DNA of 64,000 bases from contig JALRKV010000014.1 of assembly GCA_023254735.1 (NCBI GenBank), positions 21,594 to 85,593 of the forward strand, written 5' to 3'. This document shows positions 29,386-39,817 of this stretch, piece after piece. Below the pieces are notes generated by a model. The model saw only the letters and a list, made by a program, of their open reading frames with translations, was not told the origin of the DNA and did not search any database. How positions within the stretch are numbered: the stretch's first letter is position 1; every line of letters starts with the position of its first letter. The stretch is from Pseudomonadales bacterium. Lineage in GTDB: Bacteria > Pseudomonadota > Gammaproteobacteria > Pseudomonadales > Pseudohongiellaceae. Position numbers and translations under genes: made by a program.

Positions 29386-31173
29386 CTATTCGTCACCTCC
29401 GCTGGACATCACCGATTGACCGACCGGCACGTCATCGGGTGGAATATTCAGAAGCCGCATCGCGCCCGACGCCACTCGTGCGAAAACCGGCGCTGCGACC
29501 TGTCCGCCATAGTGCTCGCTGCCCTTCGGCTCATTGATAACCACAACGACTACTATTTTGGGGTCGCTCGCAGGAATCATCCCTACGAATAAAGAATTAT
29601 GAAGATTGGCCTCATAGCCGAATTCACCTACCACGTGCGCGGTTCCCGTTTTTCCGGCCACTTTGTAAAAAGGCACATTCCCTTCACGCGCCGAACCACC
29701 GCGTCTCGGATCGACAACGGTTTCCAGCATATCTTTAATTTGTGCTGAGATTGACGGCGACAACACTCTCTCTCGCGAAAGCGCAGCAACTTCCTCTTCA
29801 CTCAATTTGACGAGAGACACCGGCTTCTTAATGCCGCTATCGGCGATTACCGAATAAGCTTGGGCTAGCTGGAGCGCTGTAACTGATAGCCCGTAGCCGT
29901 AGGATAATGTTGCAGTTTCGACTGCGCTCCAGCGTCGCGGACTTGGCAATAAACCGCCGCGCTCGCCTGGGAAACCGGTTCCAGTCACCTGCCCAAGCCC
30001 CACTCTTTCGAGAACATCGCGTATTGGTTCGGGTCCGATTTCTAACGCGATTTTGCTTGTGCCGACATTACTCGACTTCGTGATAACTTTGCCGACCGTT
30101 AGCGTGCCATAGTTATGAATGTCTTGAATCGTGTGCCCGCGCACCATCATCCAGCCTGGGCTTGTTTCGATAATGGTGTCGGCTTCGTAAACGCCGCTCT
30201 CTAACGCGGCGGCAATAGTGAATGCCTTCACCGTCGAGCCCGGCTCGAATACGTCCGTCAATGCGCGGTTACGCAGCACACCAAAATCACTTATGTTGCT
30301 TTTGTTATTCGGGTTGTAAGAGGGCTGATTCGCCATCGCCAAAACCTCGCCGGTTTCAACGTCTAACATTACAAGCGTCGCTGATTTTGCGCGACGCTTT
30401 GTAAACTCGGCTTTAAGCTCTTTGTACGCGAGGTTCTGCAGCCTAAAATCTATGCTGAGCTCGATATTCGAGCCGTTTGATGCGGTCTCAATCGTTCTGA
30501 TTTCTTCGATAATGTTGTCGCGACGATCCCGAATTATCTGCCGCCGGCCTTCAACTCCTTGAAGGTGCTCCTCATAGGTAAGCTCGATACCTTCTTGTCC
30601 GACATTATCGATATTGCTGAAGCCAACAAGGTGGGCTGCAACCTCTCCCTGCGGGTAGAACCGCTGGTATTCGTCTTCGAGTCTTACGTGTGGAATCCGC
30701 ATCGCGGCGACCGGCGCCGCCTCAGCCGGTGAAAGCCTTCGCTTAATGAAGTGAAACGGTTTGTCACGTTTGCTCTCGATGGTGGCGATAAGGGCATCGG
30801 GGTTCATGTCGAGCGCGTTTGCGAGGCGGCGAATATCATTGGGGTTGTCGATAATCTTTGAGGGGTTAACGCTAATTGTTACGACAGGCGTGCTCACCGC
30901 CAGCGGTTCGCCGTTGCGGTCGAAAATGATGCCGCGATTCGCCGCGATAGGAATAGTCCGAATGGCTCGATTGTCGCCTTGGCTCTGTAAAAACTCCTTC
31001 TGAGTAATCTGTAGCTGGCCAACCTTCCACGCCACCGCGCCAACACAGAGCACTAAGCCCAGTGCTACCGCGCCAAGCCGCCAGGTGGTCTTGACGTACG
31101 TCCAGACCTTCGCGGCGACACTCTGCCCTTTGCTGGGCGTCTGCGCTCGTGTTTCTCGTCGCGTTGCGCTCAT
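29386..31173 (-). CDS. ftsI: Septal transpeptidase PBP3 (FtsI)
   Basis: FtsI cross-links septal peptidoglycan and works with FtsW. From the ATG at 31173 the class B penicillin-binding protein has 595 residues. GGGGA lies about 6 bases upstream; a start at 31191 would add six residues. It has a cytoplasmic tail, one membrane anchor (about 31-49) and a pedestal domain. The transpeptidase domain carries the catalytic Ser-x-x-Lys in EPGSTVKAF, SSN in KSSNVGTSK, and KTGTA. It lies 33 bases after ftsL and overlaps the longer form of murE. Confidence 0.97.
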   Translation of the reverse strand: MSATRRETRAQTPSKGQSVAAKVWTYVKTTWRLGAVALGLVLCVGAVAWKVGQLQITQKEFLQSQGDNRAIRTIPIAANRGIIFDRNGEPLAVSTPVVTISVNPSKIIDNPNDIRRLANALDMNPDALIATIESKRDKPFHFIKRRLSPAEAAPVAAMRIPHVRLEDEYQRFYPQGEVAAHLVGFSNIDNVGQEGIELTYEEHLQGVEGRRQIIRDRRDNIIEEIRTIETASNGSNIELSIDFRLQNLAYKELKAEFTKRRAKSATLVMLDVETGEVLAMANQPSYNPNNKSNISDFGVLRNRALTDVFEPGSTVKAFTIAAALESGVYEADTIIETSPGWMMVRGHTIQDIHNYGTLTVGKVITKSSNVGTSKIALEIGPEPIRDVLERVGLGQVTGTGFPGERGGLLPSPRRWSAVETATLSYGYGLSVTALQLAQAYSVIADSGIKKPVSLVKLSEEEVAALSRERVLSPSISAQIKDMLETVVDPRRGGSAREGNVPFYKVAGKTGTAHVVGEFGYEANLHNSLFVGMIPASDPKIVVVVVINEPKGSEHYGGQVAAPVFARVASGAMRLLNIPPDDVPVGQSVMSSGGDE

Positions 31174-31206
31174 GCCAATCCCCTTTCTCATCGGCCCCGT
31201 TATTCC

Positions 31207-31548
31207 CTACTGCCCAACCATGACAATCTGACTGACGTCGGGCACTCGCATGCCCAGCTGATCGATCGCTTTCTGCTCGATACGGCCTTCAACACCGAAG
31301 GTGCTTTGTTCGATGAGCAGCTGCCCCCACTCGACACTCAATTCGTTTGCCTCGTTCTTAAGCTCTTGAAGACGATTAAAAACGTAGCGATTCTCATGAG
31401 TCGTCTTGACGACACCCAAGCCGCTGGCAAGCAAGCAGAGAAGGAGTAACAGGAACATTTCAGAACGACGCTCGCCGAGCCCCAGCCAAGTCCAAAGTGA
31501 CTCGTGCCCTGCTGTCTGTTTTATCTGTCTCTGCCGCGACTGCACCAT
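31207..31548 (-). CDS. ftsL: Cell division protein FtsL
   Basis: FtsL is a small bitopic divisome protein that pairs with FtsB and FtsQ through a periplasmic coiled coil and helps activate FtsWI. The 113-residue product has a basic N-terminus, one membrane segment (MFLLLLLCLLASGLGVV) and a leucine/glutamate-rich helix (RLQELKNEANELSVEWGQLLIEQ). The ATG at 31548 follows TAGGTGAAG; a GTG two codons earlier is less likely. Its place between rsmH and ftsI is diagnostic, since FtsL is poorly conserved in sequence. Confidence 0.93.
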   Translation of the reverse strand: MVQSRQRQIKQTAGHESLWTWLGLGERRSEMFLLLLLCLLASGLGVVKTTHENRYVFNRLQELKNEANELSVEWGQLLIEQSTFGVEGRIEQKAIDQLGMRVPDVSQIVMVGQ

Positions 31549-31625
31549 CTTCACCTAACCTACTGCTCACTAATCGACTCGCATCTTGGTGATGCTTTAG
31601 AGAATTACTGCTTTACCATTGCTAA

Positions 31626-32573
31626 TTAAAGCTTCGCCGCCACCCGCATGACTGCGCTGCGTGCACGGGGGTTTCTGTCAATCTCAGCCTTGCTCGGTTT
31701 GATCGCTTTCCCTATCGGCCTCACCTTCGGATTAAGCTGGGACTGCGCAACGGGCAGCCCCCTCGGGAATTCGTCCCCTCGCGCATGCTTCGCGATAAAT
31801 CGTTTCGTTATTCTGTCTTCTAATGAGTGAAAGCTGATCACAACGAACAGGCCACCCGGCCGCAAAATGTCTAACGCTTGATCGAGCGCCAATTCCAACT
31901 GCTCTAATTCTCGGTTTATGAATAACCGTATTCCTTGAAATGCCCGCGTTGCCGGGTGCTTGTCGCGCTCCCACGAAGGGTTTGCGTCTTTAATCATCTC
32001 AGCGAGAACCCCGGTTCTTAGAATGGGCGTGATGGCGCGTTCCGTAACGATCCGCCTCGCCATTCTTCGTGAATGCCTCTCTTCGCCATAGTGATATAGC
32101 ACGTCGGCAATTTCTGTCTCACTCGCCGAATTTATCCACTGCGCGGCGCTCAACCCCTGCGTGGTGTCCATGCGCATATCGAGCGGGCCGTCGCGCATGA
32201 AACTAAATCCTCGCCCCGCATCATCGAGCTGCGGAGACGAAACGCCGAGATCAAGCAGTATCCCGTCAACGCGTCCGACGAGTCCCATCTCGCCGAGAAC
32301 CGAACTCATATCGCCAAAAGCGCTGTGTTTTGGCTCGAGTCTTCGGTCTTCCACCTGCATTGCGGCGGCAACCTCGATAGCTTCTGGGTCGCGGTCAAAG
32401 GCGATAAGTCGGGCGTTAGCAGGGAGCCTTGCGAGGATTCCCCGCGAATGCCCGCCTCGCCCAAAAGTGCCGTCAACAAATACACCCGGCTCATTGCTCT
32501 CATCACTGGATGCCAGCAAGGCATCGATCGCCTCGTCGAGCAGCACTGTGTGATGTAGCGTTTCGGTCGACAT
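31626..32573 (-). CDS. rsmH: 16S rRNA (cytosine1402-N4)-methyltransferase RsmH
   Basis: RsmH (MraW) makes the N4-methyl part of m4Cm1402 in the ribosomal P site. RsmI, encoded nearby at 33893-34750, makes the 2'-O-methyl part of the same nucleotide. The 315-residue protein has HTVLLDEAIDAL at the start, the SAM-binding FVDGTFGRGGHSRGIL loop, GILLDLGVSSPQLDD, GFSFMRDGPLDMRMD and VISFHSLEDRITKRF. It lies 50 bases after mraZ. Confidence 0.98.
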   Translation of the reverse strand: MSTETLHHTVLLDEAIDALLASSDESNEPGVFVDGTFGRGGHSRGILARLPANARLIAFDRDPEAIEVAAAMQVEDRRLEPKHSAFGDMSSVLGEMGLVGRVDGILLDLGVSSPQLDDAGRGFSFMRDGPLDMRMDTTQGLSAAQWINSASETEIADVLYHYGEERHSRRMARRIVTERAITPILRTGVLAEMIKDANPSWERDKHPATRAFQGIRLFINRELEQLELALDQALDILRPGGLFVVISFHSLEDRITKRFIAKHARGDEFPRGLPVAQSQLNPKVRPIGKAIKPSKAEIDRNPRARSAVMRVAAKL

Positions 32574-32623
32574 GTCGTGCCTTATTTCAGATTTAGGGGT
32601 CTAACCGTTTCGCCTGCGACGCG

Positions 32624-33079
32624 CTAAAGAGCCAATGACCGCAGTTTGTCCGGCAGCTCTGCCGACCCGGCCGACTCGGTAAACCAGAGTTCACGCTGCG
32701 CAGTCCAGGCATCCTGATCCCATATTTCTAGCTTCTTACCCTGACCAACCAAACAGATATGTTTATCGAGCGCGGCATATTGTCGGAGCTCCTGTGGCAA
32801 GAGAATCCGCCCGTTGCTATCGAGCTCGAGGTCGGTCGCATGGCCGATCAGAAGGTGTTTGACGCGCGCAGACATCGGGTCGAAACTCGACAAACCCTCG
32901 ATTTCGCGCTCGATCTGCTCCCATTCAGCGAGCGGATACAGGAGTAAGCACCGGTGGTTTGTGTCTATTGTCACCACCATTTGGCCCGCACAATGAGTAA
33001 TCAACCGCTCACGGTAGCGCGCCGGCATCGCCATACGCCCTTTCGCATCGAGATTGATCGAATTGATTCCGCGAAACAC
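32624..33079 (-). CDS. mraZ: Transcriptional regulator MraZ
   Basis: MraZ is an AbrB-fold DNA-binding protein that represses its own dcw operon in E. coli by binding short direct repeats at the promoter. The 151-residue protein has two SpoVT/AbrB-like repeats, each with a DxKGR- or DSNGR-type signature: NLDAKGRMAMPARYRERL and ELDSNGRILLPQELRQYA. The start is GTG with GGAGAG upstream. It is the first gene of the 24-kb minus-strand cluster, and its own candidate operator lies about 95-150 bases upstream. Confidence 0.97.
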   Translation of the reverse strand: MFRGINSINLDAKGRMAMPARYRERLITHCAGQMVVTIDTNHRCLLLYPLAEWEQIEREIEGLSSFDPMSARVKHLLIGHATDLELDSNGRILLPQELRQYAALDKHICLVGQGKKLEIWDQDAWTAQRELWFTESAGSAELPDKLRSLAL

Positions 33080-33170
33080 CGCGCTCTCTCCAAAACAGGT
33101 TACTTACTGATTTTTATGCTATTTCTTATGGCTCAGCTTACAAAGCCACCGCTGCACTCGTGCTGCTTTT

Positions 33171-33230
33171 ACCCACAAAGCCCCACTATAATACAAAATT
33201 GTCCACTTTTTTCCACAGATTTCCACTATA
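33171..33230 (-). promoter_or_regulatory. mraZ promoter with five 10-bp-spaced GTGG repeats (MraZ operator)
   Basis: On the minus strand GTGG occurs at five positions in exact 10-bp register (plus-strand CCAC at 33173, 33183, 33203, 33213 and 33223). The one empty slot (33193) holds a -10-like TATTAT (33188-33193). The -35 region would fall within the upstream repeats. In E. coli MraZ binds three TGGG-type repeats in the same 10-bp spacing at this promoter, so assignment as the MraZ site is strong by analogy. Confidence 0.75.
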
Positions 33231-33432
33231 AGGACAGAATTAAGCGCATGCAAGCAGAAAATGCCGCTAAGTTACTGATTTTGAGAGTCGCATCACCAAT
33301 ATTGGCCTTCGCGATCAGCGAGATGCAGTGGGAGGCGGAACGAATGGAGAGCTCGCGCCAGAACTTCCAGCGCGAAGGGGTTTAGCTCTGAATAAAAACA
33401 AGCGCAGGAGGAAAGCAGAAAGGGAATAAAAA

Positions 33433-33851
33433 GTGAGCCAGCCTATAAGCCGGGTTCTGTCTAGGACAATCATTCATCTACGGCTTGCGTCACCGCAAGC
33501 CTTTAGCGGCCTACCCGAACCCAATGCGAGCAGCATCGATGGGTTCCTATTTGGCCTTGCTCCGAGTGGGGTTTACACTGCCACGAACTGTTACCAGTCG
33601 CGCGGTGCGCTCTTACCGCACCTTTTCACCCTTACCGATCCCTGCGACTCTCGAAGATGCTTAACAGCGACTGCGAGGACTTCACGCGAGATTTGGCGGT
33701 TTGTTTTCTGCTGCACTAGCCGTAGGCTTGCGCCCCCCAGGCGTTACCTGGCACCCTGCTCTGTGGAGCCCGGACTTTCCTCCGACCCCGTCCTCGTTCG
33801 ACGCTAGACGACGAATGAAGAACTAGGACCAGCGATTGCCCAGCTGACTCG
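33433..33851 (-). ncRNA. rnpB: RNase P RNA (class A)
   Basis: This is the catalytic RNA that matures tRNA 5' ends. The minus strand carries the conserved core of bacterial type A RNase P RNA: GAGGAAAGTCCGGGCTCC near 33765-33785, GGTGCCAGGTAACGCC, AAGGGTGAAA, GGTAAGAGCGCACCGCGC, TGGTAACAG, GGAGCAAGGCCAAATAGG, and the 3' AGAACCCGGCTTATAGGC. The ends are set by helix P1: GAGTCAGCT near 33850 pairs with GGCTGGCTC near 33435. A short T-run follows the 3' end. A weak promoter (TTGTGT, 17-base spacer, TAAGCT) fits a start near 33852. The region is about 419 nt long. Confidence 0.97.
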
Positions 33852-33892
33852 CGCGCAGCTTAGTCGAGTTCAAAGCCCCACACAAGGCGCAT

Positions 33893-34750
33893 CTACTGCT
33901 CTTTTTCGAGCATCGCCGCATAAAGCGCGTTTTTTCGCACGCCGACGAGTTGTGCGGCAAGAGCGACTGCACGCTTCATCGACACTTCGGCACTCAGAAG
34001 CTCAGCAACGTCGATAGCTTTTAGCATTAACGCATCGATGTCAGAGCCCAACTTAGTTGCGCGACCCTCAAGCACGAGCACGAACTCGCCGCGGGAATTG
34101 TTTTCATCGCTCGCAACCCAACTCGCGGCCTCGAGAAGGCTACCAAGGAAATGGGATTCAAATTTCTTCGTGAGTTCTCGCGCGACAAACACTTTTCTTT
34201 TATTGGGCTCGGCGATTACTGCCGCCATGTCGTTAAGGCACGCAACAATCCTGTGAGGCGACTCGTAGAAAACGAGCGTTGAAGTCTCGTCCGCGAGGGC
34301 GGCAAGACGCTTGCAGCGCTGAGTGCTCTTGGCAGGCAGGAATCCCTCAAAGTAAAACCGATCACTCGGTATGCCTGCAACGCTTAACGCTGCAATCACC
34401 GCGCTCGCACCCGGCACGGGAATCACCGAGATTCCACGACTCCTAGCCATTTCGACAAGCCGGTAGCCCGGATCCGATATTAAGGGTGTGCCCGCATCGG
34501 ATATCAATGCAAGAGAGCGCCCAGCATCAAGCTCATCGAGTAGTTTCTTTACCTCGGAGTCGCTACTAAAATCATGGTAAGACGTCAGCGGGGTCGCGAT
34601 GGCAAAGTGCTGCAGCAGCCTTTTGCTATGACGTGTGTCCTCAGCGGCGATCAAATCAACCTGCTTGAGCACGGCGATCGCACGTGCGCTGATGTCCTCA
34701 AGGTTTCCTATCGGCGTTGCAACAATGTAGAGCGTGCCTTGTGTTTCCAT
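33893..34750 (-). CDS. rsmI: 16S rRNA (cytidine1402-2'-O)-methyltransferase RsmI
   Basis: RsmI methylates the 2'-OH of C1402, the partner modification to RsmH. The 285-residue TP-methylase starts METQGTLYIVATPIGNLEDIS. It has the SAM-site segments AAEDTRHSKRLLQHF, ALISDAGTPLISDPGYRLV and VPVPGASAVIAALSVAGIPSDRFYFEGFLP, then FYESPHRI. The ATG at 34750 has AAGAGAG ahead of it; an upstream TTG at 34768 is unlikely. It is divergent from lpoA and upstream of rnpB, as in Pseudomonas. Confidence 0.97.
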   Translation of the reverse strand: METQGTLYIVATPIGNLEDISARAIAVLKQVDLIAAEDTRHSKRLLQHFAIATPLTSYHDFSSDSEVKKLLDELDAGRSLALISDAGTPLISDPGYRLVEMARSRGISVIPVPGASAVIAALSVAGIPSDRFYFEGFLPAKSTQRCKRLAALADETSTLVFYESPHRIVACLNDMAAVIAEPNKRKVFVARELTKKFESHFLGSLLEAASWVASDENNSRGEFVLVLEGRATKLGSDIDALMLKAIDVAELLSAEVSMKRAVALAAQLVGVRKNALYAAMLEKEQ

Positions 34751-34927
34751 TCGATTCTCTCTTTTCAACCAAACCCGCTATTTCAAACCCTGCGGGTGAA
34801 GCGTACAATTTTACTAACTTTCGCGCTTAATTCGCCGCAACCTATTTGGCAGCCTAGTCTTGGGCTAAACAACTACTAAGCACGTTAAAACGAAGAATTA
34901 AACACGCTAAGAGTGGGTACGTTTGAA

Positions 34928-36808
34928 ATGAGCACGGCTAGACTGCTTCAAAACGCCAAAGATTCATGGAATATCTCGGGCATCTGCTTCGCCCTCTTGC
35001 TCCTTGGCCTGCTTGATGGATGCCAGTCAACGCCAGCCAATTCTGGCAATATCCCCTTCGACTTGGCGTCCGCGTCGGTTGAGACCCTGTTAGACGCTGC
35101 TTCTCAGGCTGAGTCTCAGAGCGACGCCGAAGCTGCGGCAGAGTATCGACTTAAAGCCATCGAGTTGCTCATCTACGAAAATAATCTGAGAAGAGCCGCG
35201 ACTGAGATCGACGCACTTCCGGCTCAGCAGCTGCTTTCTGATGAGCTGCGTGCGTCAGTGCAGCTCGCTAGGGCAACTATCGCGTTTGGCAATGGCGATC
35301 ACTCTGACGCGCGTAGTTTACTTCAAGAACTCGACAGCCGCGCGCGTGAGTCGCTCCCCATCGACACAAATATTAAAATCGCGCTGCTCGCAGGTGAGGT
35401 TTACAACGCGCTTGGCGACCCCTCCCTCGCGGCTGTCTTTCAACTTAGCCGCAGCGAGGGCGCCGAATACGGGACGCCACTGCTCGCTCGGCAACTCAGT
35501 GATTCCATCTGGCTAACACTCGACACCCTTTCAATCGATGAAATTGATGCGGTGGCCAGTGCAACCGCAGGTTATCATGCTCGCGGCTGGCTCGAGCTCA
35601 ACAAGGCTATTCGGCGCGAGGAATTTAGCCTGCGCGGTCAATTAGATGCGCTCGCGAGATGGCAAGGCGTTTGGACGCAGCATGCTGCGACAAGCTATTT
35701 GCCCAGTGCGCTCCTGACCCTCAACGCAGCGTGGGATCGCCGCCCCCGGCATATCGGACTCATTCTGCCCCTGCAAACAGCCGCCGGTAGAGCACTCCAA
35801 GAAGGATTTATCGCGGCCTATTACCAGTCCCTCGCCATTTCTCGCGAAGTCCCTCGCATAAGCGTCATCGATAGCAGCGAGGCGACCGATGCGTTCAGCG
35901 TCTACGATGAGGCTTTACGCCTCGGCGTAGATCTTGTCGTGGGGCCATTGGACAAAGCCCTCGTCAATCAGATTGCGGAACTCCCTAGGCTTCCCACGCT
36001 AACTCTTGCGCTAAATTATGCGGACAACGACGACGAATCTGGGGAAGGAAAACCCTCTGACCTCGTCCAATTCGGTCTCGCGCCTGAGAATGAAATCGAG
36101 CAGATCATCGCGCTCGCTCGGCAGCGCGGATTCAAACGTGCAGCGGTCATCACTCCCGAGGGAGACAACTACACGCGCCTGCGAGCAACCTTTCAGTCTC
36201 GCTGGGAACAGAGCGGTGGCAGCGTGGTGGCACGCTCCGTTTTCGGTCCCGAGGAAGATTTCAGCGCGGTGGTAAAAAACCTTCTTGCCATCGATGCGAG
36301 CGAAGACCGCGCGCGTCGACTTCGCGCGACACTGCCGCGCAACAATATCGAGTTCACACCCCAGCGCCGCAGCGACATAGATTTTATATTTCTCATAGCG
36401 AACCCTCGCCAAGGCCGCCAGTTAGTGCCAACCCTCGCCTTTTACTATGCCCAAGACCTCCCGCTTCTTGCACTCCCCTCGATTTATGACGGCGACCCCA
36501 GCGCGAGCACACGCGACCTTGACGGCCTCGTGTTTGGCGACGCGCCTTGGATGGTGAGACCCAGCGAGCTGCGGTCGGTGGCCGACGAAAATCTCGCCCC
36601 GGCCTTCGGCTCAAGTCAGCGTCTCAGGGCGATGGGCGTGGACAGCTTCTATCTCGCGATGCAGCTTACGCAGCTGAGGGATAATCCGCAGCGCAGTCTG
36701 CGCGGGGTGACCGGCGAATTGAGCTTAACTGAAGACGGGAAAATCATGCGCAAACTGGTGATGCTCAAATTTGAGAATGGTGTGCCAGAGCCTCTCCCAG
36801 GGAGCTAG
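34928..36808 (+). CDS. lpoA: Outer-membrane lipoprotein activator of penicillin-binding protein (LpoA/LppC family)
   Basis: LpoA-type lipoproteins reach from the outer membrane to stimulate PBP1A transpeptidation. The product has a lipoprotein signal with the lipobox LLDGC (Cys32 from this start), an N-terminal TPR-like helical half rich in Ala and Glu, and a C-terminal periplasmic-binding-protein-like half. The latter starts at HIGLILPLQTAAGRALQEGFIAAYY and has VGPLDKALVNQI and AAVITPEGDNY motifs. A GTG at 34913 would add five residues; neither start has a strong ribosome-binding site. It opens the lpoA-yraN-diaA-dolP cluster, whose order matches E. coli. Confidence 0.93.
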   Translation: MSTARLLQNAKDSWNISGICFALLLLGLLDGCQSTPANSGNIPFDLASASVETLLDAASQAESQSDAEAAAEYRLKAIELLIYENNLRRAATEIDALPAQQLLSDELRASVQLARATIAFGNGDHSDARSLLQELDSRARESLPIDTNIKIALLAGEVYNALGDPSLAAVFQLSRSEGAEYGTPLLARQLSDSIWLTLDTLSIDEIDAVASATAGYHARGWLELNKAIRREEFSLRGQLDALARWQGVWTQHAATSYLPSALLTLNAAWDRRPRHIGLILPLQTAAGRALQEGFIAAYYQSLAISREVPRISVIDSSEATDAFSVYDEALRLGVDLVVGPLDKALVNQIAELPRLPTLTLALNYADNDDESGEGKPSDLVQFGLAPENEIEQIIALARQRGFKRAAVITPEGDNYTRLRATFQSRWEQSGGSVVARSVFGPEEDFSAVVKNLLAIDASEDRARRLRATLPRNNIEFTPQRRSDIDFIFLIANPRQGRQLVPTLAFYYAQDLPLLALPSIYDGDPSASTRDLDGLVFGDAPWMVRPSELRSVADENLAPAFGSSQRLRAMGVDSFYLAMQLTQLRDNPQRSLRGVTGELSLTEDGKIMRKLVMLKFENGVPEPLPGS

Positions 36809-36913
36809 GCCCGCTCGGCTAACGCCCATCACCCTATTCACATCTTTCTCCCTTCTTTCCCGAACCCGGCGCTGCCACGCGCCTGAATTATTCTGACTGG
36901 GGATACTAGGCGC

Positions 36914-37288
36914 ATGACTAGCGAGACTGCAGTCGCAACTGGACGTCGCTTCGAGGCCTTCGCTGCGGACTATTTAAAAGTGAGGGGCTGCAGAATTGAG
37001 GATCAGAACTTTCGCTGCAAAGCCGGGGAAATCGATCTGATTGTTATCGATCCCGAGAGCAAGCTGGTTTTCGTTGAAGTCAGGTTTAGGGCGAGCAATC
37101 GCTTCGGTGGCGCAGGCGCTTCCGTCACAGCCCACAAACAGAACCGCATTCGCAATGCCGCAAAAATCTATTTGCTTACCCACCGTGAATTCAAGGCTCA
37201 CTTTTGCCGATTCGATGTAATGGCCCTAAGCCACGACAAGCAGACAAATGAGATTGACGTTAACTGGATTAAGGCCGCCTTTGTGTAG
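36914..37288 (+). CDS. yraN: UPF0102 family protein YraN
   Basis: This 124-residue protein of the YraN family has a fold related to restriction-endonuclease and Holliday-resolvase proteins. The core GEIDLIVIDPESKLVFVEVRFR carries the acidic positions expected of that fold. RFEAFAADYLKVRGCRIEDQNFRCK lies before it. Its cellular role is not established. It lies between lpoA and diaA, the usual neighbours in gammaproteobacteria. Confidence 0.93.
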   Translation: MTSETAVATGRRFEAFAADYLKVRGCRIEDQNFRCKAGEIDLIVIDPESKLVFVEVRFRASNRFGGAGASVTAHKQNRIRNAAKIYLLTHREFKAHFCRFDVMALSHDKQTNEIDVNWIKAAFV

Positions 37289-37303
37289 TCATTGCCGTCT
37301 TAG

Positions 37304-38649
<1,346 letters not shown>

Positions 38650-38651
38650 TG

Positions 38652-39086
38652 CTATTTGACTAATCGTAGGGCGGGTTTCTTACCGGAGCTCGCCTGGCTG
38701 CCGCTTTCGCTGCTCTCGCCACCTTCGCCACGCCCTGTCGGCGCTGGTGGTTCTGGTTCGGGAGATATTTCGGCCTTAAACATCATCCCCTCCCCGTTTT
38801 CCCGCGCGTAGATTCCCATCATAGCGCTCATAGGCACGAGCACTCGTCGGGAGATGCCGGCGAAGCGCCCAGTAAAGCTGACAGTGTGATCATCGATGAG
38901 GAGGTCTTGAACGGCGACAGGCGACACGTTGAGGACGATCTGACCGTCTTTCACGTGTTCTTGGGGTACCTCGACGCCGTCTATTAGCGCGTCAACGACC
39001 ACATGTGGGGTGCAGCCGTTGTCGAGAATCCACTCATAGAGAGCTCTTACGAGGTAGGGCCGACTTGAAGTCATTGGGGTCGACAT
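38652..39086 (-). CDS. sspB: ClpXP adaptor SspB
   Basis: SspB delivers ssrA-tagged proteins and some other substrates to ClpXP. The 144-residue protein has the compact substrate-binding domain (RPYLVRALYEWILDNGCTPHVVVD, VNVSP-type strand, VSFTGRFAGISR), a flexible Gly/Ser/Glu-rich linker, and the C-terminal ClpX-binding tail ALRLVK. GGAAAGG lies before the ATG. It follows sspA after 46 bases, the usual operon. Confidence 0.96.
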   Translation of the reverse strand: MSTPMTSSRPYLVRALYEWILDNGCTPHVVVDALIDGVEVPQEHVKDGQIVLNVSPVAVQDLLIDDHTVSFTGRFAGISRRVLVPMSAMMGIYARENGEGMMFKAEISPEPEPPAPTGRGEGGESSESGSQASSGKKPALRLVK

Positions 39087-39132
39087 ACCTTTCCTTGCTC
39101 TGATAGGGCACTTTTGGTTTAAGGAGAGGGTT

Positions 39133-39765
39133 TTATACCATCTCTTTTTCTTGCTCGGAAAGACTCATGATCACAGATTCGCGCTCGAAGAGGCGATCGC
39201 GATAATCGAGAAGAGGCTTTACGCCCTTCGTCTTCGGAAGCTCAATCCCCATTGCCGGAAGACGCCACAAAATCGGCATTACGCAGCAGTCGACAATGGT
39301 GAACTCGTCGCTCATGAAATAGGGCTTTTCGCCAAAAATCGCGGCGATCGACACGAGACTGTCGCGCAATTCTTTACGTGCCTTCTCAAGCTGGGCAGGC
39401 GTGCCATCCTTAGCCATGAGCTTATCGACTAAAGGGCACCAATCTTGCTTGATGCGATAAATCCACAGGCGGCTCATCGCGCGCGCCACTGGATAGACCG
39501 GGAACAAAGGAGGATGAGGGAATCGCTCGTCAAGATATTCCATCATGATGTCTGCTTCGTAGAGCACCAAATCCCTGTCAACGAGCGTAGGAAGCGAGTT
39601 GTAAGGATTGAGGCTCGCGAGATCCTCGGGCTTTTTTTCTGGATCTACATCGATTGTCTCAACTGTCACACCCTTTTCCGCCAACACGATGCGAACACGG
39701 TGGCTGTATTGGCTAGTGCCATCAGAGTAGAAAGTCATCGACGATCGTTTAGCAACCACACCCAT
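39133..39765 (-). CDS. sspA: Stringent starvation protein A
   Basis: SspA is a glutathione-S-transferase-fold protein that binds RNA polymerase and, in E. coli and several pathogens, changes transcription in stationary phase and acid stress. The 210-residue product has MTFYSDGTSQYSHRVRIVLAEKGV, NPYNSLPTLVDRDLVLYEADIMMEYLDERFPHP-type GST N-domain motifs and the all-helical C-domain. It lacks a catalytic GST serine or cysteine context. The ATG at 39765 follows AGAGGAAA. It lies 52 bases after the cytochrome bc1 genes and before sspB. Confidence 0.96.
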   Translation of the reverse strand: MGVVAKRSSMTFYSDGTSQYSHRVRIVLAEKGVTVETIDVDPEKKPEDLASLNPYNSLPTLVDRDLVLYEADIMMEYLDERFPHPPLFPVYPVARAMSRLWIYRIKQDWCPLVDKLMAKDGTPAQLEKARKELRDSLVSIAAIFGEKPYFMSDEFTIVDCCVMPILWRLPAMGIELPKTKGVKPLLDYRDRLFERESVIMSLSEQEKEMV

Positions 39766-39817
39766 AGTATTTCCTCTCAATCCTTAGATAGTAGACCTTG
39801 ACTGCACCGCAGTCAGA

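Noticed and set aside
33198..33220. DnaA-box-like sequences (TTTTCCACA and TTGTCCACT) in the mraZ upstream region
   Set aside because: They result from the GTGG/CCAC repeats in 10-bp register; only one comes within a single mismatch of the consensus, and the spacing fits MraZ better.
33248..33385. 45-codon plus-strand frame between mraZ and rnpB
   Set aside because: A weak, distant ribosome-binding site and no recognisable features; it could be a small gene but nothing supports it.
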